Position numbers and translations under genes: made by a program | The notes under the pieces: generated by a model | What the model was told of the DNA's origin: nothing | What the model saw: the letters and a program-made list of their open reading frames with translations, nothing else | Databases searched by the model: none | Source of the DNA: Candidatus Gastranaerophilales bacterium | GTDB lineage: Bacteria; Cyanobacteriota; Vampirovibrionia; Gastranaerophilales; Gastranaerophilaceae | DNA: 8,707 nt | Assembly (NCBI GenBank): GCA_944326625.1 | Contig: CALVER010000052.1 | Coordinates: 1-8,707, forward strand | Direction: 5' to 3' | In this document: one piece after another, positions 5,820 to 8,707 of the stretch | How positions within the stretch are numbered: position 1 is the stretch's first letter | How the letters are laid out: each line of letters opens with the position of its first letter

Positions 5820-6971
5820 ATGAATTACGAAGATGCCGTAAAACTTTTAACAAGCCAGGGAAAATTTTATATTGAACTCGGACTTGAAAGAATTTCCCGA
5901 ATTCTTGATATTTTGGGTAATCCTCAAGATAAATTAAAATGTATTCATGTTGCGGGAACTAACGGCAAAGGTTCTGTCTGCGCAATTATTGAATCGGTGT
6001 TAAAAGAAGCAGGGATAAAAGTAGGTCTTTATACAAGCCCGCATATTTTTGACTATACTGAAAGAATTAAAATCTCGGGAAATGAGATTTCTAAAAATGA
6101 TTTTGCAAATTATGTGGAAAAAATTTGCTCTCTTGCTGATAAAAATAGCATTCATCTTACGGAATTTGAAATTTTGACAGCCGTTATGTTTGAATATTTT
6201 GCCGATAATAATGTCGATGTTGTTGTTTTGGAAACAGGGCTCGGCGGGCGATTTGATGCGACAAACGTTATAAAATCAAATCTCTGTTCTATTATTACGC
6301 ACATTGATTTTGACCACACGGAAAGGCTCGGCAAAACTTTGGAACAAATCGCTTTCGAAAAAACAGGAATTATTAAAGAAAATTGTCCCGTTATTACTGC
6401 CGAAGGCTTTGAAATAATAAAAGACACCGCAGATAAGAAAAATTCCCTTATGATTATGGTATCGCCGTTTGAAAATACTTCAAATCTTTCATTGAAAGGA
6501 CTTTATCAGCAGGAAAATTTATCTCTTGCACTGACCGCTGTCCGTTATCTTTTCAAAGAAATTTCTGAAGATACTGTTCAAAAAGCCTTGAAAAAAGTTC
6601 AGCATCCTTTCAGGTTTCAGTATTTTGCCGACAAAAATATGATAATTGATGCCGCACATAATCCCAACGGTATTCGTGCGTTAAAGCAAAGTCTGGATTT
6701 TTATTATGCAAATACGCCCAGGCGCTTTATTTTCGGCTGCCTTAAAAATAAAGACTACAGAAAAATGATTACTGAATTATTTAACCCTGAAGATGAAATT
6801 TATTTTTATCGTTTCAACTACCTGAATTCATCTGAAATTGATGAACTTCAGGCAGTTTGTCCTTACCCGTCAAAAGAATTTACCGGACAAAAATTCAATT
6901 ACAAGGACGGCAAATTAACGGTTGTTTGCGGCTCTTTTTATATGATGAAAGAACTGCTTACAAAACTTTAA
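5820..6971 (+). CDS. folC: Folylpolyglutamate synthase / dihydrofolate synthase FolC
   Basis: FolC adds glutamate to folates (and in many bacteria also to dihydropteroate) with ATP; it belongs to the Mur-ligase fold. The 383 residues are somewhat short for the family (often 410-440). Seen: GLERISRIL (21-29), P-loop GTNGKGS (46-52), YTSPH (71-75), ETGLGGRFDATNV (138-150), HIDFDHTERLGKT (161-173), AFEKTGIIK (178-186) and DAAHNPNG (277-284). The usual PGRFQ block reads PFRFQ (263-267), so Phe264 replaces the glycine. I chose the ATG at 5820, two bases after the nadE stop, with AGAGG at 5804-5808. The frame is open further up to a GTG at 5739, but that would add 27 residues overlapping nadE that are unlike any FolC start. 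Whether it also has dihydrofolate synthase activity cannot be decided here. Confidence 0.94.
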   Translation: MNYEDAVKLLTSQGKFYIELGLERISRILDILGNPQDKLKCIHVAGTNGKGSVCAIIESVLKEAGIKVGLYTSPHIFDYTERIKISGNEISKNDFANYVEKICSLADKNSIHLTEFEILTAVMFEYFADNNVDVVVLETGLGGRFDATNVIKSNLCSIITHIDFDHTERLGKTLEQIAFEKTGIIKENCPVITAEGFEIIKDTADKKNSLMIMVSPFENTSNLSLKGLYQQENLSLALTAVRYLFKEISEDTVQKALKKVQHPFRFQYFADKNMIIDAAHNPNGIRALKQSLDFYYANTPRRFIFGCLKNKDYRKMITELFNPEDEIYFYRFNYLNSSEIDELQAVCPYPSKEFTGQKFNYKDGKLTVVCGSFYMMKELLTKL

Positions 6972-8528
6972 TTATTCTTCCTGACCTTTTGAAACCATTT
7001 CTTCAATAAGGCTGTTCAATCTTGCGGGTGAGAATTTTGAACAGGAATTCCAAATTAATGTGGGTTTGGGTTCTTTTAATGACGGACTCGGATAGTCGCA
7101 GCTGCAGGTACCCTTCAGCATATTTGTCGACCCATCAACACTGGAGGCAAAGTGTGAACAGCAGTTACAAATTTTTAAAATAAATCCGTAATCGTCAAGT
7201 TTTGATTTTAATTCCTGCAAAGCATCAATCATTCTTAAATGCCCGCCGGTTGTATATTTTTTATTTTTGAATATAAATCTAACCTTTGAAATTCCTTTAT
7301 CGGAGATAAATTCCAATTTGCACGGAAGATCGCTTTTGCCTGTTGATACAACAACATCAATAGAGAGTTTATCTTTTTCGTTTGTGACTCTGCCGTTAGC
7401 AATTCTTGCAAGAAGTCCGCGTATCGGAGGCATATTTTTTATAATATGCCCTATTGAATATAAAGGATAGAAACATAACAAAATTATTTCTTTCAAATTC
7501 AATTTTGCATTTATCAAGCTTATTGCAAAACCGGCAATCAAAAGCATGAATGAGAATAATACAATTTTGAAATCCACAAAGAAATAGTATCTGTAAGAAT
7601 GTTTCATCAAGCCTAAATAAGCAATAACAAGCACCCAGAAATTAGGCGCAACAAGCGACAGAACATGTTCCGTGAATACAAAGTTTTTGGTAAAAATGCC
7701 GCGGATACAGTTTTTGAAAAGTTTTAATCGTTGAGAAAGTCTCGGACGTCTGAAAATATAACCCTCAGCGTTTACAAAGGTTTGTATATTAGGATTATAG
7801 GCGCATTTGTAGCCAATTTTTGAGAGCAGGAGGCTGTATTTTAATTCGCTGTCAATATTTTTAAAATCAACTTCGCCTATTCTGTCGACGATTTCTTTTT
7901 TAATTATGAAAACTCCGGAATCGGCCTGAACTGCCAGCCCCAAAAGTGTGCGTGCCTTATTAATAAAATTCATGTGATATTTAAAATAAACAGCTTTTAT
8001 TGTATCAATAATATCAAGGTTATCAGTAAGCATCAGTGTTTCGCCGCTCAATACGGAATTTTTAACCAGTGCGGAATTTACAGTTGACAAAAAGTCAGTT
8101 GAAATACCGCGTGTTGCGTCAATAAATATATATGAATCAATCCACTGATCCGGCACCAGCTGCTCTATTAATAATGACACAGCCTGATCTTTGCCTAAAG
8201 TCCCATTGTCTTTGAAATTGATAACGTTTACAAATCTGTTAGTATTAAAAATTGTTTCCGAACCGTCATTACAATTATCCAAAATGGCGAACACTTTAAA
8301 GCAATCAATCGGATAATCCTGAAGTTTTAATTGATTAATAAGACTTTCAAGAGTAGCTTTGTTATTGTGTGAATAAATTACCACCGCAAGATGGTCTTTT
8401 TCTTCATATTGTGCGTATCTTTTTTCTATCTTAAAAGGTTTATCCTTGAGATTTCTTACGGCTAAAACGAGAAAATATACTGAATAAACCGCAATATATA
8501 TGTATAATAAATCTAGAATATATTCCAT
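6972..8528 (-). CDS. Membrane GT2-like glycosyltransferase with a C-terminal cysteine-cluster domain
   Basis: This 518-residue protein has an N-terminal membrane helix (3-23), a GT-A fold domain of glycosyltransferase family 2 type (about 47-270), three further predicted helices (about 287-307, 316-339, 346-363) and a C-terminal soluble part (about 388-518). GT2 signs are AVVIYSHNN (48-56), AILDNCNDGS (81-90), GKDQAV (112-117), FIDATRG (135-141), QADSGVF (201-207) and a ...SKIGYKCAYNP stretch (236-246). Key motifs are eroded: DAT replaces the usual DAD-type metal motif, and QRLKL (266-270) stands where processive enzymes have Q-R-x-R-W. The tail has C454, C456, C457, H459, C475, C477 and C496, a possible metal site. 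The start is supported by AGGAAGG seven bases upstream. Substrate and product are unknown; it may be a sugar transferase for surface glycan, or a catalytically altered relative. Confidence 0.75.
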   Translation of the reverse strand: MEYILDLLYIYIAVYSVYFLVLAVRNLKDKPFKIEKRYAQYEEKDHLAVVIYSHNNKATLESLINQLKLQDYPIDCFKVFAILDNCNDGSETIFNTNRFVNVINFKDNGTLGKDQAVSLLIEQLVPDQWIDSYIFIDATRGISTDFLSTVNSALVKNSVLSGETLMLTDNLDIIDTIKAVYFKYHMNFINKARTLLGLAVQADSGVFIIKKEIVDRIGEVDFKNIDSELKYSLLLSKIGYKCAYNPNIQTFVNAEGYIFRRPRLSQRLKLFKNCIRGIFTKNFVFTEHVLSLVAPNFWVLVIAYLGLMKHSYRYYFFVDFKIVLFSFMLLIAGFAISLINAKLNLKEIILLCFYPLYSIGHIIKNMPPIRGLLARIANGRVTNEKDKLSIDVVVSTGKSDLPCKLEFISDKGISKVRFIFKNKKYTTGGHLRMIDALQELKSKLDDYGFILKICNCCSHFASSVDGSTNMLKGTCSCDYPSPSLKEPKPTLIWNSCSKFSPARLNSLIEEMVSKGQEE

Positions 8529-8561
8529 GCCTAATCCTTCCTGATAAACATTTTAGTTAAA

Positions 8562-8589
8562 ACCATAAAAAATTTCCATTACATGTAAA
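8562..8589 (-). promoter_or_regulatory. Candidate promoter of the minus-strand GT2-like gene
   Basis: Read on the minus strand, TTTACA (8589-8584) and TATGGT (8567-8562) are separated by 16 bases. This leaves about 30 bases of leader, including the Shine-Dalgarno AGGAAGG at 8542-8536. The -35 box falls inside the inverted repeat at 8577-8600, so a bound regulator would be expected to block it. Confidence 0.4.
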
Positions 8590-8600
8590 TAAATGTAATG
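8577..8600. promoter_or_regulatory. Operator-like inverted repeat between divergent promoters
   Basis: CATTACAT (8577-8584) and ATGTAATG (8593-8600) are perfect reverse complements around an eight-base AT-rich spacer, giving a 24-base dyad. A second palindrome, TTACATGTAA (8579-8588), overlaps the left arm. The dyad covers the -35 box of the minus-strand promoter candidate and ends two bases before the -35 box of the plus-strand one. A dimeric repressor or activator site acting on both genes is a reasonable inference. No T-run follows, so a terminator is unlikely. Confidence 0.5.
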
Positions 8601-8602
8601 AG

Positions 8603-8631
8603 TGGACAATTTAATAAAATTATGGTATGAT
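8603..8631 (+). promoter_or_regulatory. Sigma-70-type promoter for the gene at the right edge
   Basis: TGGACA (8603-8608) and TATGAT (8626-8631) are each close to consensus and are 17 bases apart, the optimal spacing. The start codon at 8658 lies 26 bases after the -10 box, with AAGGAG (8644-8649) eight bases before it, so the leader is short. This is the best-formed promoter in the window. Confidence 0.65.
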
Positions 8632-8657
8632 TCTTTCCAAGAGAAGGAGAAAAGCTT

Positions 8658-8707
8658 ATGGAATTTGAAAGAATTTTGAGAAACGGGGGGGGCGTCTCCT
8701 CTAAGTC
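8658..8707 (+). CDS. Start of an unidentified gene, cut by the window edge
   Basis: An ATG at 8658 follows a strong Shine-Dalgarno (AAGGAG, 8644-8649) and a good promoter. Sixteen complete codons are visible, reading MEFERILRNGGGVSSK and then off the window. This is too short to identify. A run of eight G at 8685-8692 encodes the glycines and is out of keeping with the surrounding AT-rich DNA. If a base was gained or lost in that run, the frame after it would differ. The gene is divergent from the GT2-like gene and may share its regulation. Confidence 0.55.
   Translation, partial: MEFERILRNGGGVSSK

Noticed and set aside
6908..6939. Possible terminator: GCAAA (6910-6914) with TTTGC (6925-6929), then a T-run at 6935-6939
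   Set aside because: The stem is only five pairs with a ten-base loop, is separated from the T-run and lies inside folC coding sequence.
7267..7470. Open plus-strand frame of 67 codons opposite the GT2-like gene
   Set aside because: It is a shadow of the well-supported minus-strand gene and resembles no known protein.

Overview
The window is an AT-rich bacterial chromosomal segment. It carries a tightly packed cell-wall, division and cofactor operon on the plus strand, and a convergent membrane glycosyltransferase gene at its right end. The order murC-murB-ddl-ftsQ is the late part of a division and cell wall (dcw) cluster. The standard code works throughout, and TAA, TAG and TGA are all used as stops. 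Gene order, low GC and protein style recall gut Cyanobacteria relatives (Vampirovibrionia/Gastranaerophilales). That placement is from memory and is only moderately likely; the sequence alone shows a peptidoglycan-making bacterium with a divisome.

Layout. Bases 1-369 hold no convincing gene. Bases 1-130 are an unusually GC-rich, hairpin-rich island. Bases 150-290 are AT-rich with an imperfect 21-base direct repeat and a small perfect hairpin. A possible promoter and a Shine-Dalgarno then lead into murC, which starts with TTG. Six plus-strand genes follow almost without gaps: murC (370-1731), murB (1721-2635), ddl (2593-3543), ftsQ (3543-4394), an NAD synthetase (4405-5817) and folC (5820-6971). 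They overlap by 11, 43 and 1 bases or are separated by 10 and 2 bases, so they are very likely one transcript. On the minus strand a 518-residue membrane-anchored GT2-like protein (8528-6972) meets folC tail to tail with no base between the stop codons. A divergent intergenic region (8529-8657) then carries an inverted repeat between two back-to-back promoter candidates. The start of another plus-strand gene runs off the end.

How the genes work together. MurB and MurC make UDP-MurNAc and add its first L-Ala. Ddl supplies the D-Ala-D-Ala dipeptide of the stem peptide. FtsQ links the divisome to septal synthesis. NadE and FolC supply NAD and (poly)glutamylated folate, so precursor supply, division and cofactor synthesis appear co-transcribed.

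Most interesting points: the NAD synthetase has an intact synthetase half, but its N-terminal glutaminase (nitrilase) half is shortened and lacks recognisable catalytic residues. The glycosyltransferase has eroded GT2 motifs and a C-terminal Cys-cluster domain I do not recognise. The upstream GC-rich island looks like a structured RNA or a mobile intergenic repeat. I saw no CRISPR array, tRNA, rRNA, transposase or phage gene.
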